From Polaribacter sp. Z022 (GTDB taxonomy: Bacteria; Bacteroidota; Bacteroidia; Flavobacteriales; Flavobacteriaceae): a stretch of DNA of 64,000 nt. The notes under the pieces are model-generated. The model worked only from the letters and a program-made list of their open reading frames with translations. It had not been told where the DNA came from and ran no database searches. The stretch is taken from positions 744,001-808,000 of the forward strand of contig NZ_JALCZO010000001.1 of the NCBI RefSeq assembly GCF_023555495.1. Direction: 5' to 3'. Positions 35,875-45,290 of this stretch are shown here, piece by piece. The translations under genes were made by a program, and so were the position numbers. Numbering within the stretch: the stretch's first letter is position 1; every line of letters starts with the position of its first letter.

Positions 35875-37206
35875 ATGGAAGACATGCTCTTTTATGATAG
35901 AATGCAGTTTGCATTTACTATCACATTTCACTATTTATTTCCGCAATTAACAATGGGTTTATCATTGATGATTGTATATTTTAAATGGAAGTTTTTAAGA
36001 ACAGAAATTGTAAAATACAATGATGCAGCAAAATTTTGGATGAAAATTTTTGCTCTCAATTTTGCTATGGGAGTTGTAACTGGTATTCCTATGGAGTTTC
36101 AATTTGGTACAAATTGGGCTAAATTTTCTGAATTAACAGGCGGAATTATTGGTCAAACTTTAGCCATGGAAGGAATGTTTTCTTTCTTTTTAGAATCGTC
36201 CTTTTTAGGACTTTTTTTATTTGGAGAAAAGTTGTTAGGACATAAACTTCATTTTGTAACTGGTTTTTTAGTTTTTTTAGGCTCTTGGGCAAGTGGTTAT
36301 CTAATCATTGCAACACATTCTTGGATGCAATATCCTGTGGGTTATGAAATTTTAGAAAACGGAAAATTTGTATTAAATAATTTTGGAGCTTTATTTTCTA
36401 ATCCTTGGTTATTACCTTCTTATTTACATAATCAGGCTGCATCTTTAGTTACATCGTCTTTTGTAGTTGCTGCTATTGGTGCGTTTTATTTATTGAATAA
36501 TAAGCATCATGAATTTGGAAAAATGTTTGTAAAAACTGGTGTTATTTTTGGGTTGATTTCTAGTTTATTAGTAGCTTTTCCAACAGGAGATTTAGTTGCA
36601 AAAAACGTAGTAAAATATCAACCTGCAACTTTTGCAGCAATGGAAGGGATTTTTGAAACAGAAGAAGGGGGTTCTGAAATTGTTTTAATTGGGCAACCAA
36701 ATATGTTAGAAAAGAAATTAGATAACAAAATTGCGGTTCCTAATATTCTAAGTTTTTTAACCTATCAAGAATGGGATGCTCAAATAAAAGGTTTAAATGA
36801 ATTTGATGAAAGTGTACACCCAACAAATGTACCAGGTTTGTATTATTCATATCACATTATGGTAGGTTTAGGGACTATTTTTATTGGGTTAATGTTATTA
36901 GCAGCGTTTCAACTTTATAGAAGAAAATTATACAAAACCAAATGGATTTTATGGGCTTTAATGTTTATGTTGCCTTTTCCATACATTGCAAATACCACAG
37001 GTTGGTACACTGCAGAATTAGGAAGACAACCTTGGTTGGTTTATAATATGTTAAGAACAGCAGATGGAGCATCACCAACAGTATCTTCTGGTAATACACT
37101 TTTTACCTTATTAGGTTTTATAGGTTTGTATTTACTTTTAGGGATGTTGTTTTTATTGTTAGCAGGTAAAATTATAAACAAAGGTCCAGAACCAGAAACA
37201 CACTAA
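35875..37206 (+). CDS. cydA: Cytochrome bd quinol oxidase subunit I
   Basis: 443 aa, nine membrane helices. The haem b595 ligand His19 sits in FHYLFPQLTMGL; the early glutamates in GIPMEFQFGTNW and AMEGMFSFFLES and the C-terminal ELGRQPW motif are conserved. The Q loop is short, as in the CIO-like S-type group. It oxidises quinol and reduces O2 with high affinity in the inner membrane. It is the first gene of cydAB, behind a Crp/Fnr-like operator at about -41.5. Confidence 0.94.
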   Translation: MEDMLFYDRMQFAFTITFHYLFPQLTMGLSLMIVYFKWKFLRTEIVKYNDAAKFWMKIFALNFAMGVVTGIPMEFQFGTNWAKFSELTGGIIGQTLAMEGMFSFFLESSFLGLFLFGEKLLGHKLHFVTGFLVFLGSWASGYLIIATHSWMQYPVGYEILENGKFVLNNFGALFSNPWLLPSYLHNQAASLVTSSFVVAAIGAFYLLNNKHHEFGKMFVKTGVIFGLISSLLVAFPTGDLVAKNVVKYQPATFAAMEGIFETEEGGSEIVLIGQPNMLEKKLDNKIAVPNILSFLTYQEWDAQIKGLNEFDESVHPTNVPGLYYSYHIMVGLGTIFIGLMLLAAFQLYRRKLYKTKWILWALMFMLPFPYIANTTGWYTAELGRQPWLVYNMLRTADGASPTVSSGNTLFTLLGFIGLYLLLGMLFLLLAGKIINKGPEPETH

Positions 37207-37211
37207 GAACT

Positions 37212-38288
37212 ATGGAATTATTTTGGTATATCGTTTTAATGACAATGTTGGCTGTTTATGTAATTTTAGATGGTTATGATTTTGGTGCAGGAATTATTCA
37301 TTTATTTTTTGCTAAAAAAGAAAAAGATAAAAAAGCAATAACAAATGCAATTGGCCCTTTTTGGGATGCTAATGAAGTTTGGTTAATTGCTTCTGGAGGC
37401 GTTTTGTTTTTTGCTTTTCCTACTTTATATGCATCTTCTTTTAGTGGTTTTTATTTGCCGTTAATGATGATTTTATGGTTGCTAATCTTTAGAGCTATTG
37501 GTTTAGAATTAAGAGGGCAAATTCATAATAAAATGTGGGAGTCTATTTGGGACAAAGCTTTTGGAATATCTAGTTTATTATTGGCTCTATTTTTTGGTGT
37601 TGCCTTGGGTAATGTGGTAAGAGGTGTAAATTTAGGTAATGTTGTAAATGGGGTTTCTACTCAAGAAGCTCACTATTTCTTTTTACCACTTTGGAACCCA
37701 ACTTTTAGTCCACAAACAGAACAATTAGGAATCATAGATTGGTTTACTTTATTACTAGGTATTATTGGTGTTGTTGCTTTAACTATACATGGTGCAAATT
37801 GGATTATTTTTAAAACCAATTCTGATTTAAATGAAAAGTTAAAAAAAGTTGTTTTTAACCTTAATTTTGTGCTACTAGTTTTAGTCATTGTTTCACTTTT
37901 TGTTTGGCATATTATAGAGCCTAAACCATTTCATAATTTTATAGACAAACCTTGGTTGTTTATTTTTCCTATCATCACTTTTGTTGGTTTATTTGGATTG
38001 TTTAAAGTGAAATCTTTCAAAAAACACGGAAAAGGCTTTTTATTTTCATCGTTGTTTTTATTTGGAGGGTTAACATCAACAGTTGCATCAATTTTTCCAA
38101 AAGTATTACCATCAACAAATAATATTAATCCAGATTTAACTTTGTACAATGTTGCTGCAGACGAATATGGATTGTCTGTTGGTGTTTATTGGTTTGCAAT
38201 TGCTGCAGTGTTAGTAGCTGCTTATATGGTAATTCAATACAGAGTTTTTAAAGGAAAAATGGATGATGTTGGTTATGGAGAGCATTAA
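37212..38288 (+). CDS. cydB: Cytochrome bd quinol oxidase subunit II
   Basis: 358 aa with about nine membrane helices. Family motifs are ILDGYDFGAGIIHLF near the N-terminus, GPFWDANEVWLI and FRAIGLELRGQ. It pairs with CydA to form the bd oxidase and is 5 bp downstream. A small membrane protein gene follows 14 bp later, where some bacteria carry cydX; that product does not look like CydX. Confidence 0.94.
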   Translation: MELFWYIVLMTMLAVYVILDGYDFGAGIIHLFFAKKEKDKKAITNAIGPFWDANEVWLIASGGVLFFAFPTLYASSFSGFYLPLMMILWLLIFRAIGLELRGQIHNKMWESIWDKAFGISSLLLALFFGVALGNVVRGVNLGNVVNGVSTQEAHYFFLPLWNPTFSPQTEQLGIIDWFTLLLGIIGVVALTIHGANWIIFKTNSDLNEKLKKVVFNLNFVLLVLVIVSLFVWHIIEPKPFHNFIDKPWLFIFPIITFVGLFGLFKVKSFKKHGKGFLFSSLFLFGGLTSTVASIFPKVLPSTNNINPDLTLYNVAADEYGLSVGVYWFAIAAVLVAAYMVIQYRVFKGKMDDVGYGEH

Positions 38289-38302
38289 TTAAAAGTAATG
38301 TT

Positions 38303-38602
38303 ATGACAGGTACTTTAATTTCATTAATAAGTATTTTTATAGGAATTATTGGTGCTAACTTATTTGGTTTTTTTAAAAAGAAATACTCCTTTGGATTTAC
38401 AGGAAATACTTTAATTGGTGTTTTTGGAAGTATATTATTTATCAAATTGTTTGGTAAATTAGGTTTTGATCCTTGGTCTATAATGCAAAATCAATCTTTT
38501 AATCTTTTACTATTTATAGTTAATTGTATCGTTTCTTTTTTAGGTGGAGTTTTAGGACTCTTTTTTGCAAAAATGATTTATAACAAATTAAATAATAATT
38601 AA
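38303..38602 (+). CDS. Small three-helix membrane protein (GlsB/YeaQ-like)
   Basis: 99 aa with three hydrophobic segments (about 5-23, 34-52, 68-92) and Gly-rich patches (IIGANLFGFF, GNTLIGVFGS, FLGGVLGLFFA). The Gly pattern recalls the GlsB/YeaQ/YmgE transglycosylase-associated family, but the match is loose. It lies 14 bp after cydB on the same strand and is probably part of the cyd operon. No function can be stated. Confidence 0.5.
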   Translation: MTGTLISLISIFIGIIGANLFGFFKKKYSFGFTGNTLIGVFGSILFIKLFGKLGFDPWSIMQNQSFNLLLFIVNCIVSFLGGVLGLFFAKMIYNKLNNN

Positions 38603-38621
38603 TTAGCTGTTTATCTTTTAT

Positions 38622-38635
38622 GTAACTTTTGTAAC
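38622..38635. promoter_or_regulatory. Degenerate Crp/Fnr-like operator upstream of the DUF2202 gene
   Basis: GTAAC-TTTT-GTAAC: one mismatch in the right half-site. A 7-of-8 -7 element (GATATTTG, 38658-38665) again starts exactly 36 bp from the operator start. Confidence 0.55.
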
Positions 38636-38689
38636 TGTGTAATTTTCTAACATTATTGATATTTGATAAACAATATAAATTAGAAGATT

Positions 38690-39316
38690 ATGAAAGACTT
38701 AAAGAATATTTTTCCGGTAATTATCGTATTTTTTTCACTAGTGTTTTTTACGGCTTGCAATAAAGAAGACACTAATGAAACATTAAACCAAAACAATACT
38801 GAATTTTTATCTGAAGAAGATAAAAAGGCTCTATTGTTTATGTTAGAAGAAGAAAAACTAGCAAGAGATACCTATACATATTTGAATAACTTATGGAGTA
38901 TAAATCAATTTAAAAACATAAAAAATAGTGAGCAAACTCACATGGATGCTGTTGAAAAATTATTAATTAAATATAACATTGATTATACCATTTTACCAGT
39001 TGGACAATTTGATAATAAAGAGTTGCAAGATTTTTATAATCAATTTAAAATAGATGGATCTGTTAGTAAAGAAAATGCATTTCAAATAGGTGCAACTATA
39101 GAAGATTTAGACATTGTAGATTTACAAGAGTTCATTGCTGCAACATCAAATACTACTTTAATTGATGTTTTTGAAAACTTAGTATGTGGCTCACGTAATC
39201 ATTTAAGAAGTTTTGTTAAAGGTGTAACAAACAGTGGTAGTGTTTATACCCCTCAATTTCTAACTCAAGAGGAATATAACAGTATAATTACAAGTAGTCA
39301 AGAACAATGTAATTAA
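38690..39316 (+). CDS. DUF2202 ferritin-like lipoprotein
   Basis: 208 aa. Lipobox FFTAC (Cys23). The rest is a helical bundle of the DUF2202 family: LEEEKLARD (52-60), SEQTHMDAVE (80-89), and FENLVCGSRNH (161-171) supply Glu and His residues spaced like a diiron four-helix protein. A role in metal or O2-related redox handling is inferred. It has its own operator-promoter with the same spacing as the cydA site, and a terminator follows, so it is a single-gene unit. Confidence 0.75.
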   Translation: MKDLKNIFPVIIVFFSLVFFTACNKEDTNETLNQNNTEFLSEEDKKALLFMLEEEKLARDTYTYLNNLWSINQFKNIKNSEQTHMDAVEKLLIKYNIDYTILPVGQFDNKELQDFYNQFKIDGSVSKENAFQIGATIEDLDIVDLQEFIAATSNTTLIDVFENLVCGSRNHLRSFVKGVTNSGSVYTPQFLTQEEYNSIITSSQEQCN

Positions 39317-39340
39317 GCATTTAAATTATAAAGCATTTTA

Positions 39341-39373
39341 AAAAAGCACTTTTATTTATAGAAGTGCTTTTTT
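39341..39373 (+). terminator. Intrinsic terminator after the DUF2202 gene
   Basis: An 11-bp stem (39341-39351 with 39362-39372) with 10-nt loop and T tract. Confidence 0.88.
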
Positions 39374-39394
39374 ATTTAAAGTGTTTTTGTGTCA

Positions 39395-39408
39395 GTAACA
39401 TAGGTTAC
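39395..39408. promoter_or_regulatory. Crp/Fnr-like operator upstream of the second RND operon
   Basis: GTAAC-ATAG-GTTAC, a perfect 5-4-5 inverted repeat. The -7 element TACTTTTG starts at 39431, 36 bp from the operator start. Confidence 0.75.
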
Positions 39409-39430
39409 AGACTACCATTTATTCTCAACT

Positions 39431-39438
39431 TACTTTTG
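39431..39438 (+). promoter_or_regulatory. Bacteroidota -7 element (TACTTTTG) of the second RND operon
   Basis: Exact match, 23 bp before the TolC-family start codon. Confidence 0.7.
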
Positions 39439-39460
39439 TACCAGATAATTAAAAATATAT

Positions 39461-40771
39461 ATGAAAACCACATTATACTTATCAATTCTCTCTTTGTTTG
39501 TAGGAAACTTGTTTGTACAAGCACAAGAAATTAAAGAGATTTCTAAAAATGATGTCTTATTAAAAGTAAGAGAAAACAATACAAGTATTAAAATTTCTAA
39601 AGAAGAATTTAATGCTGCAAAAGCAGATTACAAACAAACCAATGCCGTTTTTTTACCAAATATTACTGCAAGTCATACTGGTATTTCAACAACAAACCCT
39701 TTAATGGCTTTTGGATCAAAATTAAATCAAGGAATTTTAACACAAAACGATTTTAATCCTGCTTTGTTAAACGACCCAACAACAACTCAAAATTTTGCTA
39801 CAAAAATAGAAGTTCAACAACCTTTAATTAATGTTGATGGTTTCTTTAAAAGAAAAGCAGCAAAATCTAAAATGGAAGCTATGTCTTTAAAAACTGAAAG
39901 AACACAAGATTATTTGGTTTTTGAAGTAGAAAAAGCATACATGCAATTGCAATTGGCTTATAAAGCTGTTAATGTTTTAGAAAAAGCATTAGAAACTGCA
40001 AATGCTAATAAAGAAATGGCAAACAATAGTTTTAAACAAGGGTATTTACAAAGAGCAGATATTTTAAATGTTGATGTTAGAGTTACAGAAATTAAAAATC
40101 AGTTACATACAGCTAAAAGTAATGTGCAAAATGCTTCAAATTACTTGTCTTTTTTAATGAATGATAAAGACTATGTTGTATACAAACCTTTAGAAACCTT
40201 AACAATTTCTACACTCAATATTGATGATAAAAGTATTTCTGAAAATAGATCAGATATTAAAGCAATGCATTTAGCTTCTAAAGCTTATGAGCAAATGAAT
40301 AAAGCAGATAAAATGGCTTTTTTACCAAGATTAAATGCTTTTGGAAGTTATGAAATGTATGACAATAAAATATTTCAGGGTGGAGCTAATGGTTATTTAA
40401 TTGGAGCGCAACTAAGTTGGGATATTTTTCAAGGTTCAAAGCGTTTTGGAAAAGCTCAAAAAAGTAAAGCTGAATTAGAAAAATCTAAGTTAGAATACAA
40501 TCAATATATATCTAAAAGCAATTTAGAATTAAACAAAGTAAAACGTCAGTTAGTAGATGCAAAAAACAAATTAGAGTTAACAAGTTTAGCAGTACAACAA
40601 TCTAAAGAATCTTTAAGAATAAGAAAAAACAGATTTAAAGAAGGTCTAGAAAAAACTTCAGATTTGTTACAAGCAGAAACAAAGTTTTTACAAAAGCAAT
40701 TAGAATACAATCAAACAATTTTTGAGTACAATTTTACCCAAACTTATTTAGAATTTTTAACCAAAGAATAG
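39461..40771 (+). CDS. TolC-family outer-membrane efflux protein (second pump)
   Basis: 436 aa with signal peptide (about 1-21, VQAQE). Two long-helix/strand repeats are seen, with KAYMQLQLAYKAVNVLEKA in the first and NRFKEGLEKTSDLLQAETKF (split at about 405) in the second. Gene order here is TolC-adaptor-permease, opposite to the first pump operon, so the two operons are not recent duplicates. It is the first gene of the operon behind the Crp/Fnr-like operator. Confidence 0.88.
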   Translation: MKTTLYLSILSLFVGNLFVQAQEIKEISKNDVLLKVRENNTSIKISKEEFNAAKADYKQTNAVFLPNITASHTGISTTNPLMAFGSKLNQGILTQNDFNPALLNDPTTTQNFATKIEVQQPLINVDGFFKRKAAKSKMEAMSLKTERTQDYLVFEVEKAYMQLQLAYKAVNVLEKALETANANKEMANNSFKQGYLQRADILNVDVRVTEIKNQLHTAKSNVQNASNYLSFLMNDKDYVVYKPLETLTISTLNIDDKSISENRSDIKAMHLASKAYEQMNKADKMAFLPRLNAFGSYEMYDNKIFQGGANGYLIGAQLSWDIFQGSKRFGKAQKSKAELEKSKLEYNQYISKSNLELNKVKRQLVDAKNKLELTSLAVQQSKESLRIRKNRFKEGLEKTSDLLQAETKFLQKQLEYNQTIFEYNFTQTYLEFLTKE

Positions 40772-40827
40772 AAAAGTAAGTAGTAAAAAGTCTCAGTTTT
40801 CAGTAACAAAATAAAATAAAAAATGTC

Positions 40828-40849
40828 AGGTTGAGCGCAGTCGAAACCT
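40828..40849. repeat. Imperfect palindrome containing GAGCGCAGTCGAAACC
   Basis: An AGGTT...AACCT framed imperfect hairpin with a GC-rich core in a 97-bp gap between the TolC and adaptor genes. From memory, this GACTGCGCTC-type palindrome is dispersed in many Flavobacteriaceae genomes; only one copy is present here, so the repeat status is not shown by this window. Confidence 0.45.
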
Positions 40850-40868
40850 AAAAATAAAACGAATTAAA

Positions 40869-41948
40869 ATGAAAAAATATATCTACATAATTACTTTAAT
40901 ATCAGCTTCATTATTTATTACAAGTTGTGGTAGTGAAGACAAAAAAGCTGTTGTTGATAATACACCAGCAATTAAAGTTACAGTAAGTAATATTACAGAA
41001 AACAGTAACAATCCGTTTTTGTCTGTAAGTGGAAAAATACAAGCTTCTAATAGTGCAGATTTAAGTACAAGAATGATGGGTTTTGTTACCAAAGTTCATG
41101 TAAATGTTGGCGATAAAGTTAACAAAGGTCAGTTGTTAGTTTCTATAAATAATAGCGATTTAGAAGCAAAAAAAGCACAAGTTAATGCAGGAATTGCCCA
41201 AGCACAAACTGCATTTAATAATGCAGAAAAAAACTACAAACGTTATAAAAACTTATTTGCAAGCAGTAGTATTTCTAAAAAAGAAATGGAAGATATGACT
41301 GTAAATTTCGAAATGGCTAAAGCTGGTTTAGAAACTGCCAAACAAATGAAAAACGAAATTAACGCACAATTTACATACAGTAATATTACTGCACCTTTTA
41401 GCGGTGTAATTACAAGTAAAAATATTGATAATGGAGATATGGCAAATCCTGGAATGCCTTTAATTAGCTTAGAAACTCCTAAGGATTTTGAAGTAATTGC
41501 AATGGTACCAGAATCTGAAATTTCTAAAATAAAAAACGGAACTGAAGTTAATGTGTTGGTAAAATCTATTAACAAAACAATAAAAGGTAAAGTAAGTGAA
41601 GTAAGTAGTTCTGCAAAAAACACAGGAGGGCAGTTTTTAGTAAAAATAGATTTAGAAAAAACAAACGCTTCTATTTTGTCTGGGATGTTTTCTACAGTTC
41701 AATTTCCTGTTGAAAAATCTGCTTCTTCATCTATGGTTTTAATTCCTGTAGAAGCACTTGTTAAAAATGGGCAATTATCTGGTGTTTATACAGTAAGTCA
41801 AAGCAATACAGCTTTATTAAGATGGTTGCGTTTAGGAAGAACTTATGGTAATCAAGTAGAGGTATTATCTGGTTTATCTGCCTCAGAATCTTATATACTT
41901 TCTGCTGAAGGAAAATTATATAATGGTGCTAAAATTACAATTCAATAA
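40869..41948 (+). CDS. RND efflux periplasmic adaptor lipoprotein (second pump)
   Basis: 359 aa. Lipobox FITSC (Cys20). Lipoyl halves surround a coiled-coil hairpin: STRMMGFVTKVHVNVGDKV, then a helical region of about 70 residues, then TAPFSGVITSKNIDNGDM. A beta-barrel and membrane-proximal domain follow. It couples the RND permease to the TolC duct. Unlike in the first pump operon, both flanking gaps are about 100 bp and each holds a palindromic element. Confidence 0.9.
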   Translation: MKKYIYIITLISASLFITSCGSEDKKAVVDNTPAIKVTVSNITENSNNPFLSVSGKIQASNSADLSTRMMGFVTKVHVNVGDKVNKGQLLVSINNSDLEAKKAQVNAGIAQAQTAFNNAEKNYKRYKNLFASSSISKKEMEDMTVNFEMAKAGLETAKQMKNEINAQFTYSNITAPFSGVITSKNIDNGDMANPGMPLISLETPKDFEVIAMVPESEISKIKNGTEVNVLVKSINKTIKGKVSEVSSSAKNTGGQFLVKIDLEKTNASILSGMFSTVQFPVEKSASSSMVLIPVEALVKNGQLSGVYTVSQSNTALLRWLRLGRTYGNQVEVLSGLSASESYILSAEGKLYNGAKITIQ

Positions 41949-41956
41949 CTAATTAG

Positions 41957-42042
41957 TTGCGTTAGGGATTGACGTGGAAATCCTTTTTTTGCTGCCATTT
42001 ATGGCAAAAAAAGATTGAAACAGAAAGCCTGTTAAAACGCCC
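41957..42042. repeat. Structured palindromic element between adaptor and permease genes
   Basis: Outer arms GCGTT (41959-41963) and AACGC (42036-42040), then AGG/CCT, then a central hairpin with TGCCAT/ATGGCA (41993-41998, 42001-42006) continued by a T run pairing with an A run and AAT/ATT. From memory, elements beginning GCGTTAGGGATTGA and ending AACGCCC are scattered in flavobacterial genomes. It could be a REP-like repeat or an mRNA processing/stability element. Confidence 0.55.
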
Positions 42043-42057
42043 AAAAATAGAAAAGAT

Positions 42058-45000
42058 ATGAAAGAAGGTTTAGCTGGAAAAATTGCAAAAGTCTTTATAA
42101 GCTCTAAATTAACAGTGTTGCTAATGATCGTTTTTATGGTGATTGGTGTGTACAGTTCGTTTTTAATACCAAGAGAAGAAGAGCCGCAAATAGATGTGCC
42201 AATGGCAGATATTTTTGTGGGTTATCCTGGAGCGAGTCCTACAGAAATTGAAAATAGAGTTGTAAAACCTTTAGAGAAATTAATTTCGAATATTAAAGGT
42301 GTAGAGTATGTGTATTCTACTTCTATGAACGAAAAAGCAATGGTTATTGTTCAGTTTTATGTGGGCGAAGATATAGAGCGTTCGTTTGTAAAATTATACA
42401 ACGAAATTAACAAACATATGGATCAAATGCCACAAGGTGTTACACTTCCGTTAGTTAAAACACGTGCAATTGATGATGTACCAATGTTGGGTTTAACATT
42501 GTGGAGTGAAAACTACAATGATTATCAATTAAGCCAAATGGCGCAAGAATTAGAAACCGAAATTAAAAAGGTAAATGATGTTTCTATAACTCATAAAATT
42601 GGAGGAAGAAACCGTCAGTTAAGAGTGGTTTTAGACAAAGACAAATTAGCTGCTAGTGGATTGGATTTCTTATCTGTTTCTGAAATGATAAAAGCCAATA
42701 ATTCCCAATTAACTTCTGGTAGTTTTGATAAAAATGATACTGAGTTTTTGGTTAACACAGGTAAGTTTTTAGCTTCTGTAACAGATGTAGAAAATTTGGT
42801 AGTTGGTGTGCAACAAAATCAGCCTATTTATTTAAAACAGATTGCAACAATTGTTGATGGACCAGAAGTACCGCAAAATTACGTGTCTTTAGGTTTTGGA
42901 AAAGCAAGTGAAAAATCTGCAAATTATAAATCAGAATATCCAGCAGTTACTATTTCTGTTGCAAAAAGAAAAGGAGCAGATGCAATGAAAATTGCAGAAG
43001 TTATTTTAGATAAAGTAGATCATTTACGCACAACTTTAATTCCTGATGACGTACATGTAGAAGTAACTAGAAATTATGGTGAAACTGCTTCTCATAAAGT
43101 GTCTGAATTATTATTACACCTTATAGGTTCTATTTTTGCAGTTACACTTGTAGTTATGTTAGCTATGGGTTGGAGAGGAGGATTGGTTGTGTTTTTATCT
43201 GTACCAATTACGTTTGCTTTAACATTGTTAAGTTACTACATGTTAGATTATACCTTAAACAGAATTACTCTTTTTGCATTAGTTTTTGTAACAGGTATTG
43301 TGGTTGATGATTCCATAATTATTGCCGAAAACATGCACAGGCATTTTAAGATGAAACGTTTGCCTTTTAAACAAGCTGCATTATATGCAATTAATGAAGT
43401 TGGTAACCCAACAATTTTAGCAACATTTACTGTAATTGCTTCTGTTTTACCAATGGCTTTTGTATCTGGTTTAATGGGACCTTATATGGCACCAATGCCA
43501 ATTGGAGCATCAATTGCAATGATTTTATCTTTGTTTGTAGCCTTAACAATTACACCTTATTTAGGATATATTTTTTTAAGAGAAAAAGATAAAAAAGGAG
43601 CTGAGGAGAAAAAAGAAAAGCCTTTAGAAGAAACTTTAATTTATAGAATTTATAATAAATTAGAAAGGCCTTTATTAGAAAACGGAACAAAAAGATGGTT
43701 GTTTTTAGGAGGAACATTTTTATTATTAATTGCAACTATGGGATTATTTGTTACCAATTCTGTTGCTGTAAAAATGTTACCATTTGATAATAAAAATGAG
43801 TTTCAGGTAGTAATTGATATGCCAGAAGGAACAACTTTAGAAAGAACAGGAGTTGTTACTCAAGAAATTGCTCAGTATTTATCTACAAGACCAGAGGTGG
43901 TTAATTATCAAAACTACGTAGGTACTTCTGCACCTATAACTTTTAATGGGTTAGTACGTCATTATGATTTACGTGGAGGTTCTAATATGGCAGATATTCA
44001 AGTGAATTTGGTTGATAAAGGAGAACGTTCTATTCAAAGTCATGGAATTGCAAAATTACTAAGACCAGAAATTCAAAAAATAGCTAAAAAATATAATGCA
44101 AATGTTAAGTTAGTAGAAGTTCCACCTGGACCACCAGTATTATCTACGATTGTTGCTGAGGTTTATGGTCCTGATTATGAAAAGCAAATTGAAATTGCCA
44201 ATAGCGTTCAAATTATTCTTAAAAATACAGATGATGTTGTAGATATAGATTGGATGGTAGAAGATGATCAAAAAGAATATCAATTTGAAATAAACAAAGA
44301 AAAAGCAATGTTATATGGTGTTGCTCCACAACAAATTGCTTACACAATGAATATGGCTTTGTCTAACAGAGCAATTACAACTTTATATGATGAAGCAGCT
44401 GTAAATCAGGTTGGTTTGGTGTTGAGTTTAGATGAAAAAGAAAAATCTACGATTTCTGATATTTCTCAATTAAAAGTAAAATCTAAAATGGGAACAATGA
44501 TTCCGATTGCGGATTTAGTAGAAATTAAAAAAACAATTGCAGCTAAAAGTATCTTTAGAAAAAACCAAAAACGTGTAGTTTATGTTATGGCAGATATGGC
44601 TGGGGAATTAGAAAGTCCTGCATATGCAATTTTAGGAATGGAAGAAAAATTGAACAAAATTGAACTTCCTGAAGGATATAAAATTAACGAAATGTATTTA
44701 GGTCAGCCAGATTTTGAAGATGATTATACTGTAAAATGGGATGGAGAATGGCAAATTACTCTAGAGGTTTTTAGAGATTTAGGAATTGCGTTTTTAGGAG
44801 CCATTATCTTAATTTATATTTTAATTGTAGGTTGGTTTCAAAACTTTAAAGCACCAGTTGTAATGATGGTTGCTATACCATTATCGTTAATAGGAATTAT
44901 TTTAGGACACTGGATGATGGGTGCTTTCTTTACAGCAACTTCTTTTATTGGAATGATTGCATTAGCAGGAATTATGGTAAGAAACTCTGTTTTGTTGATT

Positions 45001-45252
45001 GATTTTATCAACCTAAGAACCTCTGAAGGAGTGCCATTAAAACAAGCAGCAATTGAAGCAGGTGCTGTTAGAACAACTCCAATTTTATTAACTGCAGGTA
45101 CAGTTGTAATTGGTGCCTTTGTAATTTTATTTGATCCTATTTTTCAAGGATTGGCAATATCGTTAATGGGCGGAACAATTGTGTCTACAGTATTTACTTT
45201 GTTAGTTGTGCCTTTGGTGTATTATATGATTGAAAAGAAAAATTATAAATAG
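42058..45252 (+). CDS. RND efflux transporter permease (second pump)
   Basis: 1064 aa, twelve membrane helices, two large periplasmic loops. N-terminal motif VGYPGASPTEIE and TM4 motif GIVVDDSIIIAENMHRH carry the RND signature and proton-relay acidic residues; the second half has GIMVRNSVLLIDF. It is clearly distinct from the first permease in sequence. Hydrophobe versus metal export cannot be decided by eye. It is controlled with the rest of the operon by the Crp/Fnr-like site upstream of the TolC gene. Confidence 0.92.
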   Translation: MKEGLAGKIAKVFISSKLTVLLMIVFMVIGVYSSFLIPREEEPQIDVPMADIFVGYPGASPTEIENRVVKPLEKLISNIKGVEYVYSTSMNEKAMVIVQFYVGEDIERSFVKLYNEINKHMDQMPQGVTLPLVKTRAIDDVPMLGLTLWSENYNDYQLSQMAQELETEIKKVNDVSITHKIGGRNRQLRVVLDKDKLAASGLDFLSVSEMIKANNSQLTSGSFDKNDTEFLVNTGKFLASVTDVENLVVGVQQNQPIYLKQIATIVDGPEVPQNYVSLGFGKASEKSANYKSEYPAVTISVAKRKGADAMKIAEVILDKVDHLRTTLIPDDVHVEVTRNYGETASHKVSELLLHLIGSIFAVTLVVMLAMGWRGGLVVFLSVPITFALTLLSYYMLDYTLNRITLFALVFVTGIVVDDSIIIAENMHRHFKMKRLPFKQAALYAINEVGNPTILATFTVIASVLPMAFVSGLMGPYMAPMPIGASIAMILSLFVALTITPYLGYIFLREKDKKGAEEKKEKPLEETLIYRIYNKLERPLLENGTKRWLFLGGTFLLLIATMGLFVTNSVAVKMLPFDNKNEFQVVIDMPEGTTLERTGVVTQEIAQYLSTRPEVVNYQNYVGTSAPITFNGLVRHYDLRGGSNMADIQVNLVDKGERSIQSHGIAKLLRPEIQKIAKKYNANVKLVEVPPGPPVLSTIVAEVYGPDYEKQIEIANSVQIILKNTDDVVDIDWMVEDDQKEYQFEINKEKAMLYGVAPQQIAYTMNMALSNRAITTLYDEAAVNQVGLVLSLDEKEKSTISDISQLKVKSKMGTMIPIADLVEIKKTIAAKSIFRKNQKRVVYVMADMAGELESPAYAILGMEEKLNKIELPEGYKINEMYLGQPDFEDDYTVKWDGEWQITLEVFRDLGIAFLGAIILIYILIVGWFQNFKAPVVMMVAIPLSLIGIILGHWMMGAFFTATSFIGMIALAGIMVRNSVLLIDFINLRTSEGVPLKQAAIEAGAVRTTPILLTAGTVVIGAFVILFDPIFQGLAISLMGGTIVSTVFTLLVVPLVYYMIEKKNYK

Positions 45253-45290
45253 TTTTTTGTTACGCTTAGAATAATTTAAAAAATTAAACA

